From Nocardioides daeguensis (GTDB lineage: Bacteria; Actinomycetota; Actinomycetes; Propionibacteriales; Nocardioidaceae), in the NCBI RefSeq assembly GCF_019192965.1, contig NZ_JAHTKU010000025.1, positions 62,001 to 126,000 of the forward strand: a stretch of 64,000 nucleotides of DNA, read 5' to 3'. Positions 28,311 through 36,901 of the stretch are shown here, piece by piece; within the stretch, counting starts at the first letter, position 1, and the number at the start of each line of letters is the position of its first letter. The notes beneath the pieces were generated by a model. The model searched no databases. It had not been told where the DNA came from and saw only the letters and a list, made by a program, of their open reading frames with translations. The translations under genes and the position numbers were made by a program.

Positions 28311-28732
28311 CCCCGCGGGTGGCGCTCGGCGAACGAGCGGCGCAGGGCCAGCAGGCCCAGGCAGGCGGCGTACCCCAGCGCGAGTGCGATGCCGTGGCGC
28401 GAGAGCCCCGAGAGCAACGCCTGGGCGAGCCCGTCGTCGGCTCGCGCGATGCTGTCGCGGTCGCTGATGCCGAGCAGCAGGACCACGAGCGCCATCGCGA
28501 GCGGCGGCAGCACCCCGACGGCGAAGAAGTCCGGCGGTCGTACGGCGAGCGCGGCTCCCACGCACAGCGTCACGAACGTCAGGTCGAAGAACAGCCCGAG
28601 TCCCTCGGACAGCGCCAGGTCGAGCACGGTCGCACTCAGCAGGAGCGCGACCGCGAGCGAGGCCACCTCCCGACCGGGACGGCGGCCCTCCTCCCACAGG
28701 GTGCGGTGGCGCCGCTGCGCCGGGCTGCTCAC
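28307..28732 (-). CDS. Small actinobacterial membrane protein (DUF6542-like)
   Basis: A 141-residue protein with an Arg-rich N-terminus and four hydrophobic segments (about 24-44, 48-65, 74-88 and 110-128). It resembles the actinobacterial DUF6542 group, whose function is unknown. The start is GTG at 28732 with a TAGCGT box 6 nt upstream, so it is likely leaderless. It is convergent with the Sua5-like gene, overlapping by 4 bp. Confidence 0.75.
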   Translation of the reverse strand: MSSPAQRRHRTLWEEGRRPGREVASLAVALLLSATVLDLALSEGLGLFFDLTFVTLCVGAALAVRPPDFFAVGVLPPLAMALVVLLLGISDRDSIARADDGLAQALLSGLSRHGIALALGYAACLGLLALRRSFAERHPRG

Positions 28733-28744
28733 CCCTTCACGCTA
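28730..28744 (-). promoter_or_regulatory. Leaderless -10 box for the 28307-28732 gene
   Basis: On the minus strand TAGCGT (28744-28739) lies 6 nt before the GTG at 28732. No SD is visible. Confidence 0.5.
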
Positions 28745-28789
28745 GGGCATCGGTCCGGCGGAACCGGGGATTGAGCCCGCGCGGGCCGA

Positions 28790-29572
28790 TCAGTCGGCCA
28801 GCTCGACGACCACGGGAGCGTGGTCGGAGGGGGCACCCGCGAACACCGCCGGGTCCCGCTCCTCCCGGTCGATGAAGGCGCCCTTGACCCGCTCCGCGAA
28901 CGCCGCGGACCCCAGGACGAAGTCGATCTTGAGCCCGCGGTCGCGCTCGAAGCGTTGGCGGTAGTAGTCCCAGTAGGTGTAGCCCGGCGCGTAGGACCGG
29001 GTGACCTCCGACCAGCCGCTGTCGAGGAATGCCTGGAACGCGGCCCGCTCGGCGGGCGTGACATGGGTGGAGTTCTTGAACTGGGCGACGTCGAAGACGT
29101 CGTCGTCGGTCGGGCAGATGTTCCAGTCGCCGACCAGCGCGGTGGGCACGTCCAGCCAGGAGGAGGCGGCCGCGCGCAGCCGGGTCAGCCAGTCCAGCTT
29201 GTAGACGTAGTGCGGGTCGTCGGGCTTGCGGCCGTTGGGGACGTACAGGCTCCAGACCCGGACACCGCCGCACGTCGCGCCGAGGGCGCGCGCCTCGACC
29301 TCGAGGGCGTCGCCGAAGCCGGGTTGCTCGGGGAAGCCGACGGTGACGTCGTCGAGGCCGACCCGGCTGAAGATCGCGACCCCGTTCCACTGGTTCAGGC
29401 CGTGCGCGGCGACCTCGTAGCCGCGCGCCTGCAGGCCCATCAGCGGCAGCTGCTCCTCGCGGGCCTTGGTCTCCTGCACGGCGAGCACGTCGATCTCGTG
29501 CCGGTCGAGGAAGGCTTCGACGCGGTCGATCCGCGTGCGCAGGGAGTTGACGTTCCAGGTGGCCAGTCGCAC
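28790..29572 (-). CDS. xth: Exodeoxyribonuclease III / AP endonuclease
   Basis: ExoIII-type endonuclease/exonuclease/phosphatase fold enzyme for base excision repair. Signatures: MRLATWNVNSLRTR with the catalytic Asn, DVLAVQETKA with the metal-binding Glu, YVPNGRKPDDPHYVYKLDW, VGDWNICPTDDD and the terminal SDHAPVVVEL with the catalytic Asp-His. The length is 260 residues. The start is GTG at 29572 with a TAGGGT box 6 nt upstream and no SD. Confidence 0.95.
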   Translation of the reverse strand: MRLATWNVNSLRTRIDRVEAFLDRHEIDVLAVQETKAREEQLPLMGLQARGYEVAAHGLNQWNGVAIFSRVGLDDVTVGFPEQPGFGDALEVEARALGATCGGVRVWSLYVPNGRKPDDPHYVYKLDWLTRLRAAASSWLDVPTALVGDWNICPTDDDVFDVAQFKNSTHVTPAERAAFQAFLDSGWSEVTRSYAPGYTYWDYYRQRFERDRGLKIDFVLGSAAFAERVKGAFIDREERDPAVFAGAPSDHAPVVVELAD

Positions 29573-29584
29573 CGGCCAACCCTA
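29570..29584 (-). promoter_or_regulatory. Leaderless -10 box for xth
   Basis: On the minus strand TAGGGT (29584-29579) is 6 nt before the GTG at 29572. The sigma-factor gene diverges about 120 bp away. Confidence 0.5.
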
Positions 29585-29707
29585 GTCTGCAGACATGGAC
29601 CGCGTCCGGCGGGGAGTCGGTCCGGCGTGCGTCGCCGGGTCCGTCCTCGCCGCGCGCGCATTGAACCGGCCGGACCGCCTCGCCGTATCCCCGGCCGGGA
29701 GGTGCGG

Positions 29708-30220
29708 ATGAGCGAGGACCCGGCCACGGCGATGCAGGCGCTGTACGACGACCACGCGTCGGCCCTGTGGGGCTTCTGCCTGCACCTGACCGGCAACGAC
29801 CGGGCCCGGGCGGAGGACGTCGCGCAGGAGACGATGCTGCGGGCCTGGCGCAACGCCGCGGTCCTCACCGAGTCCCGGGGCTCGGTCCGCTCGTGGCTGT
29901 TCACGGTCGCGCGCAACATCGTGATCGACGAGTGGCGCTCACGGCGGGGGACCCGGGAGTTCGCGACCGCGGAGCCGCCGCCGGGCGAGGTGGGCGACGA
30001 CGGCACCGACGAGCTGCTGTTGTCGTGGGTCGTCGCCGACGCCCTGCGCCAGCTGTCCGACGACCACCGTGCGGTGCTCGTCGAGTGCTACTACCGGGGT
30101 CGGTCGGTGGCCGAGGCCGCCCGCCGCCTCGACATCCCGGAAGGAACCGTGAAGTCCCGTACCCACTACGCCCTGCGCGCGCTGCGACTGATCCTCGAGG
30201 AGACGGGGGTGGCGTCGTGA
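29708..30220 (+). CDS. ECF RNA polymerase sigma factor (SigL-like)
   Basis: A 170-residue extracytoplasmic-function sigma factor. Region 2 (about 10-80) has DVAQETMLRAWRN and RSWLFTVARNIVIDEWRSRR. Region 4 (about 110-165) has LSDDHRAVLVECYYRGRSV and the helix-turn-helix EAARRLDIPEGTVKSRTHYA. The layout and region 4 wording resemble M. tuberculosis SigL. The anti-sigma gene overlaps its stop by 4 bp (GTGA), the usual coupled arrangement. The ATG at 29708 is chosen from the conserved start of region 2. Autoregulation is likely but no matching promoter was identified. Confidence 0.9.
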   Translation: MSEDPATAMQALYDDHASALWGFCLHLTGNDRARAEDVAQETMLRAWRNAAVLTESRGSVRSWLFTVARNIVIDEWRSRRGTREFATAEPPPGEVGDDGTDELLLSWVVADALRQLSDDHRAVLVECYYRGRSVAEAARRLDIPEGTVKSRTHYALRALRLILEETGVAS

Positions 30221-30897
30221 CCCACCCCGCGACGGGCTGCGAGTTCGCCCACCTCGACGGTGTCTACGTCCTCGGTGCGCTGGCCGCGGCGGAGCGGGCG
30301 GCCTACGAGCGGCACCTGCCGGGCTGTGCCGAGTGCACCCGCGCGCTGCGCGACCTGGCCGGGATCCCCGGCCTGCTGGGCAGGGTGCAGGCGGAGACGG
30401 TCGAGCAGCTGCGGCCGGCCGAGCCGCTGCCCCCGACCCTGCTGCCCGCGATGCAGGCCGAGGTACGCCGGGCGCGGGGCCGGCACCGGGTCGCGGTCGG
30501 CTCCTTCGTGGCCGCGGCCGCGGTGCTCCTGGCCCTCCTGGCGGTCGGCATCGGCACCACCCTGGGCGACGACGCCGCGCCGCAGCAGCAGCTCGCCGCC
30601 GCGCAGCGGATGGACGCGCTCGGCACCCCGTCCTCGGGCTGGGTCTCGCTGACCCGGCGCGGCTGGGGGACCCGGATCGAGCTGACCTGCACCTACGAGG
30701 GGCCGGTCGCGGGCCCGACGACGTACGTCCTCGTCGTGACCTCGACCGACGGCCGGTCCGAGCAGGTCGGCACCTGGCGCACCGCCGACGGCCAGGAGGT
30801 CCACGTCACCATGGCGACGGCGGTGGCGCCCGGCGACATCGCGTCGGTCGAGGTCCGCACGGAGTCGGGCTACTCAGTCCTTCGCCTGGCGCAGTGA
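30217..30897 (+). CDS. Membrane anti-sigma factor with zinc-binding (ZAS) domain
   Basis: A 226-residue anti-sigma factor (RslA-like). The cytoplasmic part (1-80) carries a zinc anti-sigma motif with HLPGCAECTRAL near residues 29-40 (H-x3-C-x2-C). One transmembrane helix spans about 92-112 (VAVGSFVAAAAVLLALLAVG). The C-terminal extracytoplasmic domain is of the anti-sigma-K type, with GWVSLTRRGWGTRIEL. It should sequester the sigma factor just upstream. The GTG start overlaps the sigma stop. Its 3' end overlaps the convergent membrane-protein gene by 24 bp. Confidence 0.9.
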   Translation: MTHPATGCEFAHLDGVYVLGALAAAERAAYERHLPGCAECTRALRDLAGIPGLLGRVQAETVEQLRPAEPLPPTLLPAMQAEVRRARGRHRVAVGSFVAAAAVLLALLAVGIGTTLGDDAAPQQQLAAAQRMDALGTPSSGWVSLTRRGWGTRIELTCTYEGPVAGPTTYVLVVTSTDGRSEQVGTWRTADGQEVHVTMATAVAPGDIASVEVRTESGYSVLRLAQ

Positions 30898-31251
30898 GCC
30901 GAACCAGCCCTCCGCCGCCGCCGCGGCGACCGCGACCACGACCGCCACGATCTCGGAGATCGCCGCCAGCCAGGCGTACCAGGTGTCCCAGGTCGTGTGG
31001 ATTCCGAACAGCCCACCGGTCGTGGCGATGATGAACGCCACCAGGGTGGTGGCGCCGAGGCCGGCCAGCAGGACCAGCGGGACCCAGCTGCGCCAGGCGA
31101 CGACGAGGACGGCGATCACCGCACCCGCGACCACGTTGACCACGAACAGCTGCCCGACGGTGCCCTGGTCGCGCACGCCGTCGAACCACAGGTAGAGGTG
31201 CACCGCCGCGGTCACCACGGCCGCCAGCGCACCGATCACTCGGATGCCCAT
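30874..31251 (-). CDS. Small four-helix membrane protein, unknown function
   Basis: A 125-residue protein with four hydrophobic stretches (about 4-22, 33-52, 57-77 and 88-112) and a charged end. I do not recognise a domain. A His near residue 18 in the first helix (AAVHLYLWFDG) recalls DoxX-like or other small actinobacterial membrane proteins, without firm support. It converges on the anti-sigma gene. Confidence 0.7.
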   Translation of the reverse strand: MGIRVIGALAAVVTAAVHLYLWFDGVRDQGTVGQLFVVNVVAGAVIAVLVVAWRSWVPLVLLAGLGATTLVAFIIATTGGLFGIHTTWDTWYAWLAAISEIVAVVVAVAAAAAEGWFGSLRQAKD

Positions 31252-31304
31252 CGCGCTCTCCTCACGCTCGTCTGAGGGGTACACGCGGCGCACGGGCATC
31301 CGGT

Positions 31305-33485
31305 TCACCTGGCGTACGCCGCCAGGAACCGGTCCCGCACCGTGTCCATCCGCCACACGGGCGCGTCGGGGGAGGGCAGGATGCCGGGCTGCCAGCCCCA
31401 GCCGTCGATCCGCGCGACGCTCGCGGGGTCCTGCGCGAGCACCGTGATCGGTACGTCGTGCCCGGGGTCCCGGCCGCTCACGTACGAGTGCGGCTGATGG
31501 TCGCCGACGATCACGACCACCCGGTCGGGGTCGGGGTAGGTGGTCAGGAACGAGATCAGGGTGCGCCAGGTGTAGCGCACCGACGCGGCGTAGTCGCGCT
31601 GCGCGGTCCGGGGGTGGCGGCGGCCGTCGACCCCGTCCGCGCCGCGCGCCGGCATGCCGGCGTACACCGAGCCGTCGCCGACGTCGGCCCACGGCACCGG
31701 CTCCGGCACCGGGGCCCACGGGTGGTGACTGGAGATCAGGTCCACCTCGGCGAAAACCGGCGCGCGTCGCCCCGGCGTGAGCTCCGTCCTGCGGAGGTGG
31801 TCGAGCGTGTACTGGTCGGGCATTGGCGCGTAGCCGAACCTCGGCCCGCGGTAGCCGACGTTGCGGGAGTCGTAGAGCTGGTCGAAGCCGTAGTACGCCG
31901 CCCCGTCGGGCCAGTCCCGGGTGTTGGCGGGTACGTCGAACACGGTGCGCCAGCCGGCGGAGGCGAACGCCCGGGTGAGGCTGAGCCGGACGCTGCCGAG
32001 GAGCTGGCCGTAGCGCCGCTCGCTGTTCGTCCACGCCCCCGACTGCAGGGTCGCGTGCGCCAGCCAGCTGCCGGCGCCGAAGGTCGGCGAGGTGAGGAAC
32101 GCGCTGCGGGAGTGGTAGCCGGCCGCGGCCAGCTCCCGGTCGCCCTCCTGGAGGACCCGGACGACCGACGGCGCGAACCAGCTGTCCTCCACCGCGACCC
32201 GGCCGTAGCTCTCGAACCACACCAGGAGCACGTCCTTGCCGCGCAGGCCGAGCAGCAGCTGGTCGCCGGGCGTCCTGGCGTAGGCGTCGGTGGCGAGCTC
32301 CCGGGCGAAGACCCGGGTGTCGCGGCGGTCGGCGCGGACCTGGTCGACGGTGTCGACGACCAACCCGGCGGACCCGGCGGCGGCGACCCGGTCCACCGGT
32401 CCGCCGAAGGTGGCGCACACCACCCACACGGTGCCCAGCGCAGTCAGGGCGCGCCAGGTCGTGCGCGGATGCTCGGCCGAGGCCTGGGCGACCCGGGCCG
32501 CCGCCCAGGTGAGGACGGCGGCCAGCGCGGCCACCAGCGCCACCACGCCGACCAGCGCGCCGACCGCCACCGGCCCGCCCTGGGTGTCGCGGACGACCTC
32601 GTACCCCTTGGGCAGGTACGACCAGTCGCCGAGCACGTGGAACGGCCGGCCGAGGTAGACGTCGAAGCCCAGGCCGAGGCCGCGCAGCACCGCCAGCGCC
32701 GTCACCACGGCGCCGAGCAGGACCGCCAGCACCCGGCGCCCGCGGGTCGGCAGCACGACCGCCAGCGCCACCAGCACCACGCCCTCCACCGGGATCCGGG
32801 CGAAGTCGGCCGGGCCGATCCCGTCCGCGACGTGCGGCGGCGCGAGCGCGACCCACAGCGCGGCCACCGCCGCCAGGGTGACCAGGCGCGGCGACGGGCG
32901 GGTGGTGCCGGCGGGCAGCGGGGTGCCGGGGGCGTCGTACCGGTGCCGCCACAGCCAGACCACGTCGTGCCCGAAGGACTCCACGAGCAGCAGCAGCGCC
33001 AGCGCCAGCAGGGTGCGGGCCGACGCGGGGGGCAGCAGCGTGGAGGAGGCGACGGTCAGCACGATGCCCTGGACCGCGGCGACGACCTTGGCCCAGTACC
33101 GCGGCGGGGTCGGGCCGCGCAGCCACGGCAGGGCCCGTCCGGCGAGGACGTAGGCGTAGCGCATCGCGCCGATCGCCAGCACCCACCAGCCGAGCTGCGG
33201 CGCCACGTGCACGCTGAGCACGGCGATCAGGAACGCGTCGGTCTCCATGTCGAACCGGGCGCCGAAGGGGCTCGCCGTGCCGGTACGGCGCGCCACGTAC
33301 CCGTCGACCGCGTCCAGCGCCAGCGCCACCGCGCTCATCCCGACCAGGGCCGCGGTCAGCCGAGGGGACAGGGGGACGACCAGGCCGCGCACGGTGAGCA
33401 CCGCGACCCCGACGGCGAGGGCGGCGCGGGTCGCGGTGACCCGGTCGGCAGGCCCGAGACGCGCGCCGCGCTGAACCCGATCCAT
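31305..33485 (-). CDS. Fusion: CDP-alcohol phosphotransferase + LtaS-like sulfatase/phosphatase domain
   Basis: A 726-residue membrane protein. The complete CDP-alcohol phosphotransferase motif D-x2-DG-x2-AR-x8-G-x3-D-x3-D is at residues 58-83 (starting [10 protein letters not shown]). About ten hydrophobic segments fill 20-390. The second half (about 415-726) is an alkaline-phosphatase-superfamily domain: [36 protein letters not shown] and VIVGDHQPH. These match the order of metal and nucleophile motifs in lipoteichoic-acid synthase (LtaS) proteins. One half would transfer a phosphoalcohol from a CDP-lipid and the other would move or remove a phosphoryl group. The product is unknown. The ATG at 33485 follows an SD (GGAGG). 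It is divergent from the reductase gene at 33557, across a 71-bp gap. Confidence 0.85.
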   Translation of the reverse strand: MDRVQRGARLGPADRVTATRAALAVGVAVLTVRGLVVPLSPRLTAALVGMSAVALALDAVDGYVARRTGTASPFGARFDMETDAFLIAVLSVHVAPQLGWWVLAIGAMRYAYVLAGRALPWLRGPTPPRYWAKVVAAVQGIVLTVASSTLLPPASARTLLALALLLLVESFGHDVVWLWRHRYDAPGTPLPAGTTRPSPRLVTLAAVAALWVALAPPHVADGIGPADFARIPVEGVVLVALAVVLPTRGRRVLAVLLGAVVTALAVLRGLGLGFDVYLGRPFHVLGDWSYLPKGYEVVRDTQGGPVAVGALVGVVALVAALAAVLTWAAARVAQASAEHPRTTWRALTALGTVWVVCATFGGPVDRVAAAGSAGLVVDTVDQVRADRRDTRVFARELATDAYARTPGDQLLLGLRGKDVLLVWFESYGRVAVEDSWFAPSVVRVLQEGDRELAAAGYHSRSAFLTSPTFGAGSWLAHATLQSGAWTNSERRYGQLLGSVRLSLTRAFASAGWRTVFDVPANTRDWPDGAAYYGFDQLYDSRNVGYRGPRFGYAPMPDQYTLDHLRRTELTPGRRAPVFAEVDLISSHHPWAPVPEPVPWADVGDGSVYAGMPARGADGVDGRRHPRTAQRDYAASVRYTWRTLISFLTTYPDPDRVVVIVGDHQPHSYVSGRDPGHDVPITVLAQDPASVARIDGWGWQPGILPSPDAPVWRMDTVRDRFLAAYAR

Positions 33486-33556
33486 CGCACCTCCGTGTCC
33501 TAGGTTGGAGAGACCTACGACGAACGACGCACGCCAGTTCAACGAGAGGAGCCCGC
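33486..33556. promoter_or_regulatory. Divergent promoter space of the pterin/lipid-type cluster
   Basis: The gap contains the palindrome CCTAGG (33499-33504), which can give a TAGGTT box on the plus strand and a TAGGAC box on the minus strand. The SD AACGAGAGGAG (33541-33551) serves the rightward gene. The very short space suggests joint control of both arms. Confidence 0.4.
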
Positions 33557-34552
33557 GTGGTCAAGCAGGCGCGGGCCTACTGGATCACCGAGCCGGGACA
33601 CGGCGAGATCCGGCCGGTCGCCCTGCCCGAGCCGGGCGCCGGCGAGGTGCTGGTCCGGGCGCTGCGCTCGGGCATCAGCCGCGGCACCGAGTCGCTCGTC
33701 CATGCCGGCCGGGTGCCGGTCAGCCAGCACGCCACCATGCGGGCGCCCTTCCAGGAGGGCGACTTCCCCGGCCCGGTGAAGCACGGCTACCTCAGCGTCG
33801 GCGTCGTCGAGCGCGGTCCGGACGACCTCGTGGGGCGCACCGTGTTCTGCCTGCACCCCCACCAGACGGCGTACGTCGTCCCGGCCGCCGCGGTCGTCCC
33901 CGTGCCCGACGGCGTCCCGGCCGAGCGGGCGGTGCTGGCCGGGACCGTGGAGACGGCCCTGAACGCGCTGTGGGACGCGCCGCCCCTGCTCGGCGACCAC
34001 GTCACGGTCGTCGGCGCCGGCCTCGTGGGCTGCTGCGTCGCGCGGCTGGCCGCGGGCGTGCCCGGGGCGCGGGTCACCCTCGTCGACACCGATGCCGGCC
34101 GGGCCGACGTGGCGGCGGCGCTGGGTGCCGGCTTCGCGGGACCCGGCGACGAGCCCGGTCGCAGCGACCTCGTCGTGCACACCAGCGCGACCGGGTCCGG
34201 GCTGCGGCGGGCGCTCGAGCTGGCCCAGCCGGAGGGCACCGTCCTGGACCTGTCCTGGTACGGCGACCGACCGGTCGCCGTACCGCTGGGGGAGGCGTTC
34301 CACTCCTCCCGGCTGACCCTGCGCAGCAGCCAGGTGGGATCCGTCGCGCCCGCCCGCCGCGCCACCCGCAGCCACCGCGACCGCCTGGTGCTGGCGCTCG
34401 AGCTGCTCCGCGACCCCGCCTTCGACGCGCTGCTCACCGGCTGCTCGCCGTTCGCCGAGCTGCCCGAGGTGATGGCGAGGGTCGCCGCCGGCTCGCTGCC
34501 AGGGCTGTGCCACGCGATCGACTACTCCCACGAGACCGACCAGGAGGCCTGA
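33557..34552 (+). CDS. MDR-family dehydrogenase lacking the catalytic-zinc cysteine (BchC-like)
   Basis: A 331-residue medium-chain dehydrogenase/reductase. The GroES-like half is residues 1-130 and the Rossmann half has [12 protein letters not shown] (about 152-163) with Asp at the end of the next strand (LVDTDAG). The usual zinc motif GxCGTD is replaced by SGISRGTES (about 38-46), as in the chlorophyllide dehydrogenase BchC group. There is also no structural-zinc cysteine cluster. It is therefore probably a zinc-independent oxidoreductase. GTG start with a strong SD; its stop abuts the pterin-synthase-like gene. Confidence 0.85.
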   Translation: MVKQARAYWITEPGHGEIRPVALPEPGAGEVLVRALRSGISRGTESLVHAGRVPVSQHATMRAPFQEGDFPGPVKHGYLSVGVVERGPDDLVGRTVFCLHPHQTAYVVPAAAVVPVPDGVPAERAVLAGTVETALNALWDAPPLLGDHVTVVGAGLVGCCVARLAAGVPGARVTLVDTDAGRADVAAALGAGFAGPGDEPGRSDLVVHTSATGSGLRRALELAQPEGTVLDLSWYGDRPVAVPLGEAFHSSRLTLRSSQVGSVAPARRATRSHRDRLVLALELLRDPAFDALLTGCSPFAELPEVMARVAAGSLPGLCHAIDYSHETDQEA

Positions 34553-34965
34553 TGTTCCGGGTGACCGTCCGCGACCACATCATGATCGCCCACAGCCTGA
34601 CCGGCGAGGTGTTCGGACCGGCGCAGCGGCTGCACGGCGCGACCTACGTCGTCGACGCGACCTTCGCCGGTCCGGACCTCGACGCCGACGGGATCCTGGT
34701 CGACATCGGCCGCGCCACCGACGTCGTGCGCGAGGTGCTGGGCCGCCTGCACTACCGCAACCTCGATGACGAGCGGACGGACGACGGGCTCGGCCTCGCC
34801 GGACAGAACAGCTCGACCGAGGTGCTCGCGCGCTGGGTCGCCGACCGGCTGGCCGAGCGTGCCTCGTCCGGCGACCTCGGGCCCGGGGGCTGCACCCTCG
34901 CCGGGATCGAGGTCACCCTGCACGAGTCGCACGTCGCCCGGGCCAGCTACGAGCGGACGTTGTGA
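34552..34965 (+). CDS. 6-pyruvoyl-tetrahydropterin synthase / QueD homologue with altered active site
   Basis: A 137-residue T-fold protein. His14 (IMIAHSL) and His28 (QRLHGATY) match two zinc ligands. The third ligand of the usual HGH is Ala30, and the catalytic Cys four residues before the HGH is Ala24. The Glu near the C-terminus ([14 protein letters not shown]) is kept. Known family members make 6-pyruvoyl- or 6-carboxy-tetrahydropterin from dihydroneopterin triphosphate. This one may have changed chemistry or only bind a pterin or pyrimidine. It overlaps the glycosyltransferase start by 4 bp. Confidence 0.85.
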   Translation: MFRVTVRDHIMIAHSLTGEVFGPAQRLHGATYVVDATFAGPDLDADGILVDIGRATDVVREVLGRLHYRNLDDERTDDGLGLAGQNSSTEVLARWVADRLAERASSGDLGPGGCTLAGIEVTLHESHVARASYERTL

Positions 34966-35990
34966 CGCTCCACCTGGTGCTGCCCGACGGCGTCGACGAC
35001 CTGCGCCGCCCCAGCGGCGGCAACGTCTATGACCGCCGGCTGGCCGCGGCCCTGGAGGCGCGCGGTGTGGAGGTGCGGGAGCACCCGGTCGGCGCCGCCG
35101 GCCTCGGGAGCGTGCTCGCCGGCCTGCCCGACGCAGCGCTGGTCCTCGTCGATGGGCTGGTCGCCTCGACGACGGAGGTCCTGGTCGCGGAGAGCCGCCG
35201 GCTCCGGGTGGCGGTCCTGCTGCACATGCCGGAGTCGGGGCCGGCCGAGCCGGCGGTGCTGGCCGCGGTCGCCGCCGTCGTGACCACCAGCGCGTGGGCG
35301 CGGGGCTGGGTGATCGACCGGCTGCGGATCCCACCCGAGCGGGTGCACGTCGCGCGGCCGGGCGTCGAGCCCGGCCCGGTCGTGACCGGCTCGGCGCGTG
35401 GCGCGAACCTGCTCTGCGTGGGGCCGCTGACCCCCGCCAAGGGGTACGACGACCTGCTCGGTGCCCTCGCCGACCTCGCCGACCTCGACTGGCACTGCCG
35501 GTGTGCCGGGGCGCTCGACCTGCTGCCGTCGTACACCGATGACTTCCGCGCGCGGGTCCGGGAGCTCGGCCTGGACGGCCGGATCGAGCTCCTCGGCCCG
35601 CTCCCGCCGGCCGCGCTGGAGGAGCTCCGCTCGGCGAGCGACCTGGTGGTGGCGCCGTCGCGGCGCGAGTCCTACGGCATGGCGCTCGCCGAGGGCCTGG
35701 CCCGTGGGCTGCCCGCGATCGTGACCGACGTGGGCGGTCACGCCGAGGCGCTGGGCGCGGGCGGCGACGGGGTGGTGCCCGGCGCCCTCGTCCCGGCCGG
35801 CGCCCCGGCCGCGCTCGCGGAGGTGCTGCGCGGCTGGCTGGGCGACCCCGGCCTGCGGGACCGGTGGCGGGACGCCGCCGCACAGCGCCGGCGCAGCCTC
35901 GGGACGTGGGAGGCAACCGCCGCCGAGGTGAGCCGGGTGCTGAACCTGGTCGCGCCGGACGTCGTACGCACGGGCGAGACGAGGAGGTAG
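34962..35990 (+). CDS. GT4-family (GT-B fold) glycosyltransferase
   Basis: A 342-residue glycosyltransferase. The N-terminal domain has the glycine-rich [21 protein letters not shown] (about 13-33). The C-terminal nucleotide-sugar domain shows [19 protein letters not shown] and the E-x7-E-type motif [20 protein letters not shown] (about 226-245). Donor and acceptor cannot be read from sequence. The start is GTG at 34962, sharing GTGA with the preceding stop. Its neighbours suggest it decorates the cluster's product before membrane transfer. Confidence 0.9.
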   Translation: MTLHLVLPDGVDDLRRPSGGNVYDRRLAAALEARGVEVREHPVGAAGLGSVLAGLPDAALVLVDGLVASTTEVLVAESRRLRVAVLLHMPESGPAEPAVLAAVAAVVTTSAWARGWVIDRLRIPPERVHVARPGVEPGPVVTGSARGANLLCVGPLTPAKGYDDLLGALADLADLDWHCRCAGALDLLPSYTDDFRARVRELGLDGRIELLGPLPPAALEELRSASDLVVAPSRRESYGMALAEGLARGLPAIVTDVGGHAEALGAGGDGVVPGALVPAGAPAALAEVLRGWLGDPGLRDRWRDAAAQRRRSLGTWEATAAEVSRVLNLVAPDVVRTGETRR

Positions 35991-36022
35991 CCATCGCCAC
36001 GACGACCGGCAGGACGAGCACG

Positions 36023-36901
36023 GTGGGCAGGACCCGGACGGCGCTGGGCCCCCGGGTCCGGCTGGCCGCGGCGGCCGCGATCCTGGTCGTCCTGGCGGTG
36101 CGCCTGGGCGCGGAGCCGTTCCTCGACGGTCTCGCCCACACCGACCCCCGCGCGCTCGCGATCGCGCTGGTCGTCACGGCGCTGAGCACGGCCTGCTGCG
36201 CGCGGCGGTGGAGCCTGATCGCCACCGGCCTCGGCGTCGGGATCCCGTTCCGCGACGCCTACCGCACCTGCTACCGCGCCCAGCTCCTCAACGCCACCCT
36301 GCCCGGCGGGGTGCTCGGCGACGTGCACCGCGGGTTCCGGCACGGACAGGACGCCGGCGCGGTGGGCCGCGGCCTGCTCTCGGTGGTCGGGGACCGGGCG
36401 AGCGGGCAGGTGGTCCAGGTGGCGCTCGTCGTCGCCGCCGTACCGCTGCTGCCGCCGGCGCTGCGCGGCTGGGTGCTGACCGTGCTCGCCGCGCTGGTCG
36501 TGGTCGTCGTCGTGACCGGGTTCGTGCTCGCTGCGCTCCGGAGCGAGGCGGCCGCGGCGGTCGCCGGAGTGTGGCCGGAGGTGCTGGTGCTGTCCGCGCT
36601 GGCGGCGAGCGGCCACGTGCTGGTGTTCCTCGTCGCGGCCCGCACCGCCGGCGTCACCGCGCCCACGCCCCGGCTGCTCGCGCTGGCGTTGCTGGTGCTG
36701 CTCGCCTCGGCCGTCCCGGTGAGCATCGCCGGGTGGGGGCCGCGGGAGGGCGCCGCCGCCTGGGCGTTCGGCGCGGCCGGGATCGGCGCCGCCACGGGCG
36801 TCGAGGTCGCCGTCGTCTACGGCATCATGTCGCTGGTCGCGACCCTTCCCGGCATCGTGAACGGAGGACCCGCATGGGCGAGCGGCCCTACGTCCTCCTG
36901 A
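36023..36901 (+). CDS. Flippase-like integral membrane protein (lysylphosphatidylglycerol synthase TM family)
   Basis: About 292 residues with seven to eight hydrophobic segments. The family signature NATLPGGVLGDVHRGFRHG is near residue 88 and SIAGWGPREGAAAWAF is near residue 232. PF03706-type proteins include MprF flippase domains and glycolipid flippases. GTG at 36023 is the first standard start, with AGGACGAG upstream. However, a textbook SD GAGGAGG (35981-35987) points to an in-frame ATC at 35993, which would add ten residues. The 3' end overlaps the next gene by 28 bp. Confidence 0.8.
   Translation: MGRTRTALGPRVRLAAAAAILVVLAVRLGAEPFLDGLAHTDPRALAIALVVTALSTACCARRWSLIATGLGVGIPFRDAYRTCYRAQLLNATLPGGVLGDVHRGFRHGQDAGAVGRGLLSVVGDRASGQVVQVALVVAAVPLLPPALRGWVLTVLAALVVVVVVTGFVLAALRSEAAAAVAGVWPEVLVLSALAASGHVLVFLVAARTAGVTAPTPRLLALALLVLLASAVPVSIAGWGPREGAAAWAFGAAGIGAATGVEVAVVYGIMSLVATLPGIVNGGPAWASGPTSS

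Noticed and set aside
31458-33503. A 681-codon plus-strand frame opposite the CDP-alcohol phosphotransferase fusion
   Set aside because: The minus-strand frame carries complete catalytic motifs of two enzyme families. The plus-strand translation is low-complexity Arg/Gly/Ala/Val with no motif.
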